This document shows positions 1 through 9,253 of a DNA stretch of 36,233 nt, one piece after another. Each line of letters opens with the position of its first letter. Within the stretch, counting starts at the first letter, position 1. A model generated the notes under the pieces. It was not told where the DNA came from and searched no databases. It worked only from the letters and a program-made list of their open reading frames with translations. Source of the stretch: CAYJXJ01 sp964374095 (GTDB taxonomy: Bacteria; Elusimicrobiota; Elusimicrobia; UBA1565; UBA9628). The position numbers and the translations under genes are program-made. The stretch lies in the NCBI GenBank assembly GCA_964374095.1, contig CAYJXJ010000028.1, positions 1-36,233 of the forward strand, read 5' to 3'.

Positions 1-165
1 CGGCCCATCCGCGGGATCGAGTTCGACGGGCTCGGCGAACTCGGCGATGGCCTCCGAGCCTCGCGCGGCCCAGAGCCTGGACAGCAGCGGGGATTGGGAA
101 AGCTTCCAGGCCAGGGCGTGCTCCCGGCCGCCCGAGCCCAGCAGGAGGACCTTGAGCGGCTTCAT
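1..165 (-). CDS. purD: Phosphoribosylamine-glycine ligase, N-terminal fragment
   Basis: Only the first 55 residues are in the window; the gene continues past the left edge. PurD joins phosphoribosylamine and glycine with ATP to make GAR, the second step of de novo purine synthesis, in the cytosol. The start reads MKPLKVLLLGSGGREHALAW, which is the family's N-terminal nucleotide-binding glycine motif (GSGGREHAL). The ATG overlaps the stop of purF as ATGA, so translation is probably coupled. It is the last visible gene of the minus-strand purine operon, directly behind PurF, whose unstable product phosphoribosylamine it consumes. The motif and position make the call secure, but the rest of the enzyme cannot be judged. 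Confidence 0.93.
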   Translation of the reverse strand, partial: MKPLKVLLLGSGGREHALAWKLSQSPLLSRLWAARGSEAIAEFAEPVELDPADGP

Positions 166-1538
166 GCTTTGCGCGGCTCCGGGGTCTGATAGTCCGGGAT
201 GGGGGTCGGGTAGACCTTGGTGAAGCAGGCGGTGCAATAGCCCTCGCCGCCGCCGCCGGAGGCGGCGGCCAGCATGGCATCGAGTGACAGATAATGGAGA
301 CTGTCCACCTCCAAGTACTTCCTGATCTCCTCAAGAGACAGTCTGTTGGCCACGAGTTCTCCCGCGCGCGGCGTGTCGATGCCGTAATAACAAGGCGACA
401 CGATGGGCGGGCTGGAGATCGCCATGTGGACTTCGCGCGCCCCCGCGGAGCGCAAGCTCCGGGTGATCTTTTGCGAGGTCGTCCCCCTCACGATCGAGTC
501 ATCCACGAGGATGACGCGCTTGCCTTGGAGGGTCTCCGGCACCGGGGCGAGCTTGAGGCTCGTGGCGATCTCCCGCAGCTCCTGCGTGGGCTTGATGAAG
601 GTGCGGCTGACGTAGTGGCTGCGCACCAGGCCCATCTCGAAAGGGATCTTGGACTCGTCGGAAAAGCCCAGGGCCGCCGAGACCCCGGAGTCGGGCACCG
701 GGACCACGATGTCGGCGGCGAGGCCCCGCATCTCCCGCGCCAGGGCGCGGCCGAGCTCGCGGCGCGCGGCCTGGACATTGCGGCCGAAGATGGAGGAATC
801 CGGCCGCGCGAAGTAGACCTGCTCGAAGACGCAGCGCGCGAGGCGCGGGGGGGCCTTGAAGGGCCGCAGGGACTTCAGGCGTTTGCCCTCGATGACCAGG
901 ATCTCGCCGGGCTCGACCTCGCGCACCGCCTTGGCCTTGACCAGGTTGAGGGCCGAGGTCTCGGAGGCCAGGACGTGGCAGCCGTCGAGCTGGCCCAAGA
1001 TGAGGGGCCTGAAGCCATAGGGGTCGCGCGCCGCGATGATCCGGTCGGGGGTCATGAAGAGCAGGGAGTAGGCGCCCTCGACCTGCCGGAGGCTCTCGAT
1101 GATGGCGTCCTCGAGGGGCCCCTGGTGGCGGGCCAGCAGATGCACGATCACTTCCGAATCCGTGGAGGACTGAAAGATCGCCCCCCGCTTCTCCAAGCGC
1201 CCGCGCGTCTCCATGGCGTTGGTGAGATTGCCGTTGTGAGCGATCGCGACGGGCCCATGGATGTTCTTGAAGACCAGGGGTTGGGCGTTCTTGATGTGGC
1301 TGGCCCCGGTGGTCGAGTAGCGCACGTGCCCGATGGCCGCGCGGCCCGGCAGAAGGGCCAGGGCCTGGCGGTTGAAGACTTCGGCGACCAGGCCCATGCC
1401 GATGTGGGCGGAGATCTCGCCCTTGTGGCTGGTGACGATGCCCGCGGACTCCTGCCCCCGGTGCTGCAGGGCGAAGAGGCCCAGGTAGGCGAGCTCGGCC
1501 GCCTCAGGATGATCGGAGATCGCGAATATGCCGCACAT
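162..1538 (-). CDS. purF: Amidophosphoribosyltransferase
   Basis: PurF catalyses the committed step of purine synthesis, converting PRPP and glutamine to phosphoribosylamine. The 458-residue protein is of normal length. It begins MCGIFAI, so Cys2 becomes the N-terminal glutaminase nucleophile after Met removal; there is no propeptide. The glutaminase half shows the RYSTTG and HNGNLTN motifs. The C-terminal phosphoribosyltransferase half has the PRPP loop VILVDDSIVRGTTS. A longer open frame upstream (to 2789) is the antisense of purQ/purL read out of frame and is not part of the gene; MCGIF fixes the start. No clear Shine-Dalgarno is visible. A G6/C6 hairpin (1547-1552 with 1559-1564) sits just before the ATG. 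Product control by AMP/GMP is usual for the family but cannot be seen here. Confidence 0.97.
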   Translation of the reverse strand: MCGIFAISDHPEAAELAYLGLFALQHRGQESAGIVTSHKGEISAHIGMGLVAEVFNRQALALLPGRAAIGHVRYSTTGASHIKNAQPLVFKNIHGPVAIAHNGNLTNAMETRGRLEKRGAIFQSSTDSEVIVHLLARHQGPLEDAIIESLRQVEGAYSLLFMTPDRIIAARDPYGFRPLILGQLDGCHVLASETSALNLVKAKAVREVEPGEILVIEGKRLKSLRPFKAPPRLARCVFEQVYFARPDSSIFGRNVQAARRELGRALAREMRGLAADIVVPVPDSGVSAALGFSDESKIPFEMGLVRSHYVSRTFIKPTQELREIATSLKLAPVPETLQGKRVILVDDSIVRGTTSQKITRSLRSAGAREVHMAISSPPIVSPCYYGIDTPRAGELVANRLSLEEIRKYLEVDSLHYLSLDAMLAAASGGGGEGYCTACFTKVYPTPIPDYQTPEPRKA

Positions 1539-1605
1539 CGGTAAACGGGGGGAAGGGACCCCCCCTGACTCCATTCTAGGATATTCCCGGGCGGCAAGCA
1601 CCAGG

Positions 1606-1614
1606 TTATCCACA
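1606..1614 (+). promoter_or_regulatory. Single perfect DnaA-box-like 9-mer
   Basis: The 9-mer TTATCCACA, identical to the canonical DnaA box, lies in the purQ-purF gap. It is followed by a small inverted repeat (ACGAC TTGG GTCGT, 1614-1627). One box alone does not make an origin. It could be chance, or a site where DnaA acts on purF transcription. No neighbouring boxes or AT-rich unwinding element are visible. Confidence 0.25.
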
Positions 1615-1663
1615 CGACTTGGGTCGTTCCCAGCGCGGTGGATGACTGCGGCGGCGGGGCCGC

Positions 1664-2446
1664 TCAGTTGACGTGCTTGACGGCGTTGCGGAACATCTCC
1701 AGCCCGATGCCTTCCTTCATGAAGGTCTGGCGGGTCCAGTTGGGGTGGTGCCAGCGGGAGACGAAGCGCTCGGGGTGGGGCATGAGGCCCAGGCAGTTGC
1801 CCTCGGGATTGGTCAGGGCCGCCACGTTGAAGATCGAGCCGTTGGGGTTGTGGGGGTAGCCCAGGAGCTTGCCGTCGTCGGAGACGTACTGCATGGCGAT
1901 GGACTTGTTCTTCTTCAAGTCCTCGAGGTGGCGCGGGGACTTGAAGACGAGCTTGCCCTCGCCGTGGGCGACGGGGAGCTCGATCATCTCGGGCAGGCCC
2001 GCGGTCCAGAGGCAGGAACTCTGGGTGTTGAGCCGAAGGTGGACCCACCGGGCCTCGAAGCGGCCCGAGTCGTTGAAGGTGAAGCTCGCGGTCTGTTCGC
2101 CGGAAGCCGAGGCCGGGAGCAGGCCCGCCTTGACCAAGGTCTGGAAGCCGTTGCAGATGCCGATGACCGGGCGCTTGGTCCGGATGAAAGTGCGCAGATC
2201 CCGCAGGTGCAGGCGCACCTGGTTGGCGAGCACCCGGCCGGCGCCGACGTCGTCGCCGTAGGAAAAACCGCCGGGGATGGCCGCGATGGCGTAGTCCAGA
2301 AGCCGGGCCCGCCCGGCGCGCAGGTCGGCCATGCGCACGAGTTCGGGGGCCGCCCCGACCTGCCGGAAGGCGTTGGCGGTCTCGAGGTCGCAGTTGGTCC
2401 CGGGAGCCCGGAGGATGAGCACCCGCGCCTTGCGCCCCGTTTTCAC
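1664..2446 (-). CDS. purQ: FGAM synthase glutaminase subunit
   Basis: PurQ hydrolyses glutamine and passes ammonia to PurL for conversion of FGAR to FGAM, in a complex with PurS. The 260 residues form a class I glutamine amidotransferase. The nucleophile Cys98 lies in GICNGFQ, and the His-Glu pair is in GLMPHPERF near residues 223-231. Near the N-terminus are APGTNCD and GGFSYGDDVGAGR, both typical of PurQ. Translation starts at GTG (2446), which overlaps the purL stop as GTGA, so it is coupled to purL. Slightly longer than the roughly 225-residue Bacillus-type PurQ, with extra sequence in the middle. About 125 bases separate its stop from purF, the largest gap inside the operon. Confidence 0.96.
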   Translation of the reverse strand: MKTGRKARVLILRAPGTNCDLETANAFRQVGAAPELVRMADLRAGRARLLDYAIAAIPGGFSYGDDVGAGRVLANQVRLHLRDLRTFIRTKRPVIGICNGFQTLVKAGLLPASASGEQTASFTFNDSGRFEARWVHLRLNTQSSCLWTAGLPEMIELPVAHGEGKLVFKSPRHLEDLKKNKSIAMQYVSDDGKLLGYPHNPNGSIFNVAALTNPEGNCLGLMPHPERFVSRWHHPNWTRQTFMKEGIGLEMFRNAVKHVN

Positions 2447-4977
2447 CGCAGCAGCTCCGGGAGGGTCTTCTGCCAGGCGGCCTTGAGGCTGGCCAGGGGC
2501 TCCTCGAGCACCACCGCCCCGTCGAGGCCCTTGACGCGGACGAGGGGGTTGGCGATCGTGGCGCCGATCCGGTGGGCCCCGATGCCCTTGAGGAGGCGCA
2601 GGACCGCGGGCTCGTTTTTCGGCGAGACTTCAAGGAGTATGCGGCTCGCGCTCTCGGAGAAAAGGATGGTCTCGCTCGAGTACATCCGCGGGTCGCGCGG
2701 GACCGCGTCGAGTTCGAGGGCGGCCCCGAACTCGCCCGAGAACGCCATCTCGGCCACGGTGACGGCGAGCCCCCCTTCGGAAAGGTCATGGGCCGAGAGC
2801 GCCAGGCGCTTGGCGAGGACGGTTTGGACCGCCCGGAAAGATTTCATCGCGGACTTGGGGTCGGGCTGGGGCGCGGCGCCGTTTCGGCCCGAGAGCTGGT
2901 GGAGCAGGGAGCCCCCGAGCTCCTCGGAGGTCCGCCCCACGAGGATCAAGGCGTTGCCGGGGCCCTTGAAATCCATGGTCACGGCGTGGCGGACGTCGGT
3001 CAGCGGCGCCACCGCGGTCACGAGCAGAGTTCCGGGAATCGCCAAATCCCGGGACCCCGCGTCCCGCGACTGATTGTACAGGCTGTCCTTGCCCGAGATG
3101 AAAGGGACGCCGTAGCCGCGGACCGCGTCCCGGCAGCCCAGGGCGGCCCGCACCAGGCCCCCGAGGCGCGCGGGGTCGTCGGGGCTTCCCCAGCAGAAGT
3201 TGTCGAGCAGGCCCGCCCGGGAGATGTCGGCGCCCACGCACAGGAGGTTGCGCAGGGCCTCGTCGACCGCGCACAGGGCCATGCGGTAGGGGTCGTTGCG
3301 GCCGTAGGCGGGGTTGAGGCCGTGGCCGACGGCGAACCCGGACCAGTCCTCCCAATCGCCGGTCGCGGCTTGGGGCCAGATCACGCAGGCGTCGCCCGGA
3401 CCGTCATGCCGCAGCCCCTGGAGGGGCTTGACCACGGTCCCGCCCTGGACCTCGTGGTCGTACTGGCGGATGACCCACTCGCGGCTGCAAACGTTGAGAT
3501 GGGCGAGCATCGCGTGGAGGGTGTCGCCGAGCTTGCCCTTGGCCCCGTTGCGGACCTTGAAGATGTCGGCGGCCGAACCCGCGGACTTGGAGGAGGGCTG
3601 GGGCTGCGGGTTCCAAGCGGCGGCACGCGTCGCGCGCGGCATCCCCTCGTGGAGAGCGGCCATCGGCAGGTCCGCCACGGGCCGGCCCTGATGCGTCACG
3701 ACCAGCCTGCCGGTGTTGGTGAAGCGGCCGATCACCGCCAAGGGGCAGCCTTCGAGCCTGAAGACTTCCTCGAGCGCCTTGAGCGAGGAGGGAGGAACGG
3801 CCAAGACCATGCGCTCCTGCGACTCGGAGAGCCAGATTTCCCAAGGCTCGAGCCCCGAGGTCTTGAGCGGGGCTTTCTCGAGTTCCACCCGCGCGCCGCG
3901 CGTGGCGCCCATCTCGCCGATCGCCGAGGAGAAGCCCCCGGCCCCGCAGTCCGTGACGCTCCGGTAGAGCCGCCTGTCGCGGGCCGCGAGCAGGGCGTCG
4001 AGCAGGCGCTTCTCGTTGATGGCGTGGCCGATTTGGACCGCGGACCGGTCGCTCTCCCGAGCGGGGTCATCGGCCGCTCCGATGGCGGCGGAAGAGAAGG
4101 TCGCCCCCCGCAGGCCGTCGCGTCCCGTGGGGCCGCCCACCGCGACGATGAGGTCGCCCGGGCAAACGTCCTTGCGAACCGCTGAAGCCGGCATGACGCC
4201 CACGCTGCCGCAGAAAACCAGGGGATTCAAGCGGTAGTCGTCGTCGAAGAAGAGCCCTCCCGCCGCCGTCGGGATGCCCATGCGGTTGCCGTAGTCCCGG
4301 ACGCCCGCCACGACCCCCCGCAGGGTGCGTCCGGGGTGCAGGGCCCCCTCGGGCAGGGGGCCGTTGTAATCGGGCCGGGCCAGACAGAAGGTGTCGGTGT
4401 TGAGGACGGGTTTGGCGCCCAGGCCCGCCCCGAGGACGTCCCGGATCACCCCGCCGACCCCGGTCTCCGCGCCGCCGTAGGGCTCGATGGCGCAGGGATG
4501 GTTGTGAGTCTCGACCTTGACGGCCAGGGCCCACCGGCCGCCTTTCCCGAAGCGGACGATCCCCGCGTTGTCCTTGAAGGCCGAGAGGACCCAGGGTCTG
4601 CCCAGGCTCAGGCTCGGCCTGAAGATGGTCTCCTGGAGCAGGTTCTTGATCAGCCGGGTCTTCTTTCCCTCGGAATAGCGGATCGGCCCGGTGAGGGTCT
4701 TATGCTTGCAGTGCTCGGACCAGGTCTGGGCGATGGTCTCCAGCTCGGCGCGGCTGGGCTCCCGCCCTTCCTTGCGGAAGAAAGCTTGTATGGCTCCGAG
4801 CTCGAGTTCGCTGAGGCTCCAGCCGTTGGCGGCCCCCAAGGCGCGCAGTTCCTTGGGGGAGAGGCCCCGGATATTCAGGCCGGTGTCCGGCGCGGCGGGA
4901 GCGGGGGCGCGCTCAGGCACCTGGCGCGGTAGCGCATGGTGCCTGACGCGATGGGGAGATGCTTGAGCGTCAGGCAT
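2443..4977 (-). CDS. purL: FGAM synthase large catalytic subunit (PurL)
   Basis: PurL uses ATP and PurQ-derived ammonia to convert FGAR to FGAM. The 844-residue protein is longer than the usual small PurL (about 740) but far shorter than the single-chain form (about 1,300). It opens with a low-complexity Pro/Ala-rich stretch (residues 1-33), then a helical linker domain. The catalytic His89 lies in TWSEHCKHKT. Further conserved blocks are KVETHNHPCAIEPYGGA, NTDTFCLA, DCGAGGFSSAIGEMG and, in the second half, SGKDSLYNQ and HDLSEGGLAV. There is no glutaminase domain, consistent with a separate PurQ. The ATG overlaps the purS stop by 8 bases. The true start could be slightly downstream, because the first 33 residues look unconserved. 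Confidence 0.95.
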   Translation of the reverse strand: MPDAQASPHRVRHHALPRQVPERAPAPAAPDTGLNIRGLSPKELRALGAANGWSLSELELGAIQAFFRKEGREPSRAELETIAQTWSEHCKHKTLTGPIRYSEGKKTRLIKNLLQETIFRPSLSLGRPWVLSAFKDNAGIVRFGKGGRWALAVKVETHNHPCAIEPYGGAETGVGGVIRDVLGAGLGAKPVLNTDTFCLARPDYNGPLPEGALHPGRTLRGVVAGVRDYGNRMGIPTAAGGLFFDDDYRLNPLVFCGSVGVMPASAVRKDVCPGDLIVAVGGPTGRDGLRGATFSSAAIGAADDPARESDRSAVQIGHAINEKRLLDALLAARDRRLYRSVTDCGAGGFSSAIGEMGATRGARVELEKAPLKTSGLEPWEIWLSESQERMVLAVPPSSLKALEEVFRLEGCPLAVIGRFTNTGRLVVTHQGRPVADLPMAALHEGMPRATRAAAWNPQPQPSSKSAGSAADIFKVRNGAKGKLGDTLHAMLAHLNVCSREWVIRQYDHEVQGGTVVKPLQGLRHDGPGDACVIWPQAATGDWEDWSGFAVGHGLNPAYGRNDPYRMALCAVDEALRNLLCVGADISRAGLLDNFCWGSPDDPARLGGLVRAALGCRDAVRGYGVPFISGKDSLYNQSRDAGSRDLAIPGTLLVTAVAPLTDVRHAVTMDFKGPGNALILVGRTSEELGGSLLHQLSGRNGAAPQPDPKSAMKSFRAVQTVLAKRLALSAHDLSEGGLAVTVAEMAFSGEFGAALELDAVPRDPRMYSSETILFSESASRILLEVSPKNEPAVLRLLKGIGAHRIGATIANPLVRVKGLDGAVVLEEPLASLKAAWQKTLPELLR
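4940..4976 (-). repeat. Inverted repeat across the purS-purL junction
   Basis: TGCCTGACGC (4940-4949) and GCGTCAGGCA (4967-4976) are perfect 10-base inverted arms around a 17-base loop. One arm covers the purL start codon and purS stop. In the transcript this could fold and tie purL initiation to ribosomes arriving from purS. The function is inferred; the repeat is direct observation. Confidence 0.5.
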
Positions 4978-5473
4978 GGGTCTCCCGGACGATGAATCGG
5001 TGGATGACGGGGTTGGCCAGGGTGCGGGACACGGCCTTCTCGAGCTGCACGCGGTGGCATTTGCCCTCGATGCGCCAGGCGCGGCCGGCGCGGACCGAGA
5101 GCGGGGCCGGCAGGCCGAGGTCCCCGATCGCCTCGCGCACGGAATCGCCGACCGGATCGCTGACCGCGTCCTTGAGCCACACCTCGACGCGCCACTGGTT
5201 CATGCCGTTGAGAGCCGCGATCGGCGCCGGGGCCGCCAGGCGGAACTCCTGCGTCACGGGGTCGGCCAGGAGCTCGCGGGCCGCCTGCTGAAGGTGAATC
5301 GCGGAGAGCGGTCCCCGCACGTCGTAGAGCAGGCTCTCGCGCACCTCCCGGGCCGTCATCACGCCCGCCTGGCGCAGCAAGGAGAGGGCCGAGGCCCCCG
5401 CGGGGTCCGGGAACTCGCGCCGCAGCATCACCTCGATGACGGCCTGGGACGCGGGCAGGGGGGGCGGGCTCAT
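4970..5473 (-). CDS. purS: Tandem-domain PurS, FGAM synthase accessory subunit
   Basis: PurS is the small structural subunit that bridges PurL and PurQ. The usual protein is about 80 residues and forms dimers. This one is 167 residues and contains two PurS-like units. The first (residues about 8-80) begins QAVIEVMLRREFPDPAGAS and ends ELLADPVTQEFRL. The second (about 92-163) begins WRVEVWLKDAVSDPVGDS and ends TLANPVIHRFIV. Both units keep the family pattern: beta strand, D-P-x-G, helix, then L-A-[ND]-P/x-V-I/T near the end. The second unit matches classical PurS better. The ATG overlaps the purC stop as ATGA, and its stop overlaps purL. A fused pair would give a built-in dimer, like the N-terminal domain of the large single-chain PurL. 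The assignment rests on motif pattern and position. Confidence 0.88.
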   Translation of the reverse strand: MSPPPLPASQAVIEVMLRREFPDPAGASALSLLRQAGVMTAREVRESLLYDVRGPLSAIHLQQAARELLADPVTQEFRLAAPAPIAALNGMNQWRVEVWLKDAVSDPVGDSVREAIGDLGLPAPLSVRAGRAWRIEGKCHRVQLEKAVSRTLANPVIHRFIVRETHA

Positions 5474-6357
5474 GAGGTGATCCGCTCCAGGGCGCGGCGG
5501 TAGCGGGCGGACAGCTCCGAAACGATCGCATCCGGCAGGGCCGGCGCGGGCGGATTCTTATCCCAGCCGCTCTGCTCGAGATGGTCCCGGAGGAATTGCT
5601 TGTCGAAGTTGGGCGGGGCGCCTCCGGGCCGCCACGCCGAGGCTTCCCAGATCCGCGAGGAATCCGGGGTGAGCGCCTCGTCGATGAGGGCGACGCGGCC
5701 GTCGATCAAGCCGAACTCAAACTTGGTGTCGGCGAGGATCAAGCCGGCGTTGGCCAGCCGCAGGCTGGCGAATTCGTAGAGAGCCAGGGTCAGGCGCTCG
5801 AGTTCGGCCGCGCGCTCGCCGCCGATGAGCTCGGCGAGCCGCTCCCGGGGGATGTTGAGGTCGTGCCCCGCGTCGGCCTTGGCGGCGGGGGTGAACAGGG
5901 GCTGGCGCAGCCGGGCCGACTGGGTGAGCCCCGACGGCAGGCGGTGGCCGCAGACTTGGCCGGAGGCCTGGTATTCCCCCCAGCCCGACCCGGCCAGGTA
6001 GCCCCGCGCGACGCACTCGGCGTCGAACCGCTGGGCCTTGCGGACCAGCATGCTGCGGCCCGCGAAATCCCCGGGGGGGAGGGTCTTGAGCTCGGGGCGG
6101 CGCGCCGTGATGTCGTCCCAGTCCCAGGCGATCATGTGGTTGGAGACGATGCCCGCCGTCTCCTTGAACCAGAACCCGGAAAGGCGCGTGAGGATCTCGC
6201 CCTTCCCCGGGATGGGGGTGGGCAGGACGTGGTCGAAGGCCGAGACCCGGTCCGAGGCCACGAGGAGCAGCTCCGTCCCCAGGTCGTAGACGTCGCGGAC
6301 CTTGCCGCGGCGCAGAAGCTTCAGGCCGTTCTCCTCCGTCTTGGGAGCCTCGGGCAT
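5470..6357 (-). CDS. purC: SAICAR synthase (phosphoribosylaminoimidazole-succinocarboxamide synthase)
   Basis: PurC ligates aspartate to CAIR with ATP to form SAICAR. The protein of about 295 residues shows the N-terminal KLLRRGKVRDVYDLG and LLVASDRVSAFD motifs. These are followed by the SNHMIAWDWDD region, RFDAECVARGYLAGSGW, and, towards the C-terminus, LADTKFEFG and DEALTPDSSRIW. It is of the longer (about 300 residue) type rather than the 240-residue Bacillus type. I chose ATG 6357 because GGGAG lies 5 bases upstream and the start falls just after the guaA stop. An in-frame ATG at 6369 would overlap guaA and add four residues. Its stop overlaps the purS start as ATGA. Confidence 0.96.
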   Translation of the reverse strand: MPEAPKTEENGLKLLRRGKVRDVYDLGTELLLVASDRVSAFDHVLPTPIPGKGEILTRLSGFWFKETAGIVSNHMIAWDWDDITARRPELKTLPPGDFAGRSMLVRKAQRFDAECVARGYLAGSGWGEYQASGQVCGHRLPSGLTQSARLRQPLFTPAAKADAGHDLNIPRERLAELIGGERAAELERLTLALYEFASLRLANAGLILADTKFEFGLIDGRVALIDEALTPDSSRIWEASAWRPGGAPPNFDKQFLRDHLEQSGWDKNPPAPALPDAIVSELSARYRRALERITS

Positions 6358-6359
6358 CG

Positions 6360-7868
<1,509 letters not shown>

Positions 7869-7874
<6 letters not shown>

Positions 7875-7907
7875 CAGTCCCCCCCCGACGCGGGGGGACT
7901 GTTGGTG
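7869..7907 (-). promoter_or_regulatory. Perfect 16-bp hairpin enclosing the guaA start
   Basis: CACCAACAGTCCCCCC (7869-7884) and GGGGGGACTGTTGGTG (7892-7907) are perfect inverted arms with a 7-base loop. In the mRNA the distal arm carries the guaA G-rich ribosome binding region's complement and the TTG/GTG start, so the stem would hide guaA initiation. The bases 7904-7909 (GGTGAG) could instead pair with CTCACC at 7930-7935, giving a mutually exclusive fold. No T-tract follows, so a simple terminator is unlikely. A role in translational control is an inference. Confidence 0.55.
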
Positions 7908-7916
7908 AGGGGAAAC

Positions 7917-7931
7917 AGCGCCGAAGGCGCT
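7917..7931 (-). repeat. Short stem-loop at the end of guaB3
   Basis: AGCGCC-GAA-GGCGCT is a perfect 6-bp stem with a 3-base loop, touching the guaB3 stop codon. The same 15-mer (complementary strand form) occurs inside the island methylase gene at 28722-28736, embedded in a longer 9-bp stem. It may protect the guaB3 3' end or take part in alternative folding with the guaA hairpin. Confidence 0.4.
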
Positions 7932-9094
7932 CACCCCTTCCCCATCCCGATCCGTTGCGCCTTCTGAAAAAGTTTGCCTTCGGTTTGTATCGAGGGAGCG
8001 ATGATAATCTCGGTCATCTGCATTTCGCGGATGCTGGCCGCGCCGACCGAGCCCATGCAGGTCTTGAGCGCTCCGACGAGGTTTTGCGTGCCGTCGTCGG
8101 TCCGGGAGGGGCCGTAGAGGATCTCCTCCAGGGTGCCGGTGATCCCGACGTGGATGCGGGTGCCGCGGGGAAGGTTTTGATGGGGAGTCGCCATGCCCCA
8201 GTGGAAGCCCTGCCCGGGCGCCTCCTTGGTGCGGGCGAAGGCCGAGCCGACCATCACGCCGTCGGCGCCGCAGGCGATGGCCTTGCAGATGTCGCCGCCC
8301 ATGCTCATGCCGCCGTCGGTGATGATGGGGACGTAGCGGCCGGTCTTCTTGAAATAGGTGTCGCGGGCGGCCGCGCAGTCGACCGTGGCCGTGACCTGGG
8401 GGACCCCCAGGCCGAGGACCCCGCGCGTCGTGCAGGCGGCGCCGGGGCCCACGCCCACCAGGAGCCCCGCGATGCCTTGCTCCATGAGCTCCAGGGCCAC
8501 GGAGCGGGTCACGCAGTTGCCCACCACGATCGGAATGCCGGCGCTCTTGCACAGGCGGGGGATGTCGAGGCTCTGGTAGCGCCGGGAGCGGTGGCGTGCG
8601 GTGATCACCGTCGCCTGGATGAAGAAGAGATCGCAGCCCGCCTCGGCCACCAGCGGGCCGTAGCGCTCCGCGTTCTGCGGGATGGTCGAGACCGCGCAGG
8701 GGATTCCGGACTCCTTGATCTCCTTGATGCGGCGGCCGATGAGCTCCTCGCGGATGGGCTTGCGGTAGAGGTCCTGGACGAGCTGGGTCGCCTTCTCGGG
8801 GCCGGCGCCGGCGATCTGGGAGACGACCTCGCGGGGCTTGTCGTAGCGGGTGTTGATCCCGTCGAGGTTGAGCACGCCCAGGCCCCCCATCTTGCCCATG
8901 GCGACGGCGAAGGGGACGTCGACCACGCCGTCCATGGCCGAGGCCAGGAAGGGGATGTCGAGGGTGACGCGCCCCAGGGTCAGGCGGGTGTCGGTCTCCT
9001 CGGGGTCGACCGTCACGCTCCCGGGGACCAGCGCTATCTCGTCGAATCCGTAGGCCCTGCGGGCCTCGCGGTCACGTCCGATGAAGAACGCCAG
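7931..9094 (-). CDS. guaB3: GuaB3-family IMP dehydrogenase, probable CTG start
   Basis: This is a TIM-barrel oxidoreductase of the GuaB3 subfamily. It is about 387 residues and lacks CBS domains, unlike classical GuaB (about 490). The likely reaction is IMP to XMP with NAD, feeding guaA next door. Motifs include the catalytic Cys near residue 221 in GPGAACTTRG, ITDGGMSMGGDICKAIACGA, and LPRGTRIHVGITGTLEEIL, which is characteristic of the subfamily. An automatic start at GTG 9016 would remove 26 conserved residues (IGRDREARRAYGFDEIALVP). The frame opens upstream to a TAG, with no ATG, GTG or TTG. A strong GGAGG (9102-9106) lies 7 bases before CTG 9094, which I take as the start. It is the first gene of the purine operon, and no classical guaB is in view. 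Confidence 0.88.
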   Translation of the reverse strand: MAFFIGRDREARRAYGFDEIALVPGSVTVDPEETDTRLTLGRVTLDIPFLASAMDGVVDVPFAVAMGKMGGLGVLNLDGINTRYDKPREVVSQIAGAGPEKATQLVQDLYRKPIREELIGRRIKEIKESGIPCAVSTIPQNAERYGPLVAEAGCDLFFIQATVITARHRSRRYQSLDIPRLCKSAGIPIVVGNCVTRSVALELMEQGIAGLLVGVGPGAACTTRGVLGLGVPQVTATVDCAAARDTYFKKTGRYVPIITDGGMSMGGDICKAIACGADGVMVGSAFARTKEAPGQGFHWGMATPHQNLPRGTRIHVGITGTLEEILYGPSRTDDGTQNLVGALKTCMGSVGAASIREMQMTEIIIAPSIQTEGKLFQKAQRIGMGKG

Positions 9095-9101
9095 GGGTGC
9101 A

Positions 9102-9106
9102 CCTCC
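9102..9106 (-). promoter_or_regulatory. Ribosome binding site deciding the guaB3 CTG start
   Basis: On the minus strand GGAGG is followed by 7 bases and then CTG (9094-9092). No conventional start codon exists in this frame between the upstream TAG and the conserved N-terminal GuaB3 residues, so this site supports CTG initiation. Confidence 0.6.
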
Positions 9107-9136
9107 GTGGGCCGGATTCCCCTATAAGTTAGCAAA

Positions 9137-9229
9137 TTAGGAGCAGGCGGGCAATCGCCGGAGCCGGGCGATGAAAGCGAGGGCAAACGCGATCGAACCG
9201 AAGATCAAGATGAGAACCCACTTCCTCAT
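9137..9229 (-). CDS. Possible 30-residue single-pass membrane peptide
   Basis: The ORF begins MRKWVLILIFGSIAFALAFI and continues with an Arg-rich tail: a short positive N-terminus, one hydrophobic helix, then ARLRRLP. It lies between the broken FecR-like gene and guaB3 on the same strand, after a TGAGGAG sequence about 20 bases upstream. I do not recognise it. It could be a genuine small membrane protein, a remnant, or chance; the size gives little statistical support. Confidence 0.3.
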   Translation of the reverse strand: MRKWVLILIFGSIAFALAFIARLRRLPACS

Positions 9230-9253
9230 TTCGCTCGCAGCGCGGCCATCTCC

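Noticed and set aside
1606..1614. Replication origin at the DnaA-box 9-mer
   Set aside because: Only one box, with no AT-rich unwinding region and no dnaA/dnaN genes nearby.
162..2789. 875-codon open frame covering purF and the region opposite purQ/purL
   Set aside because: Only the last 458 codons match PurF. Upstream, the frame is the purQ/purL strand read in the wrong frame (Arg/Pro/Gly-rich), as is common in GC-rich DNA.
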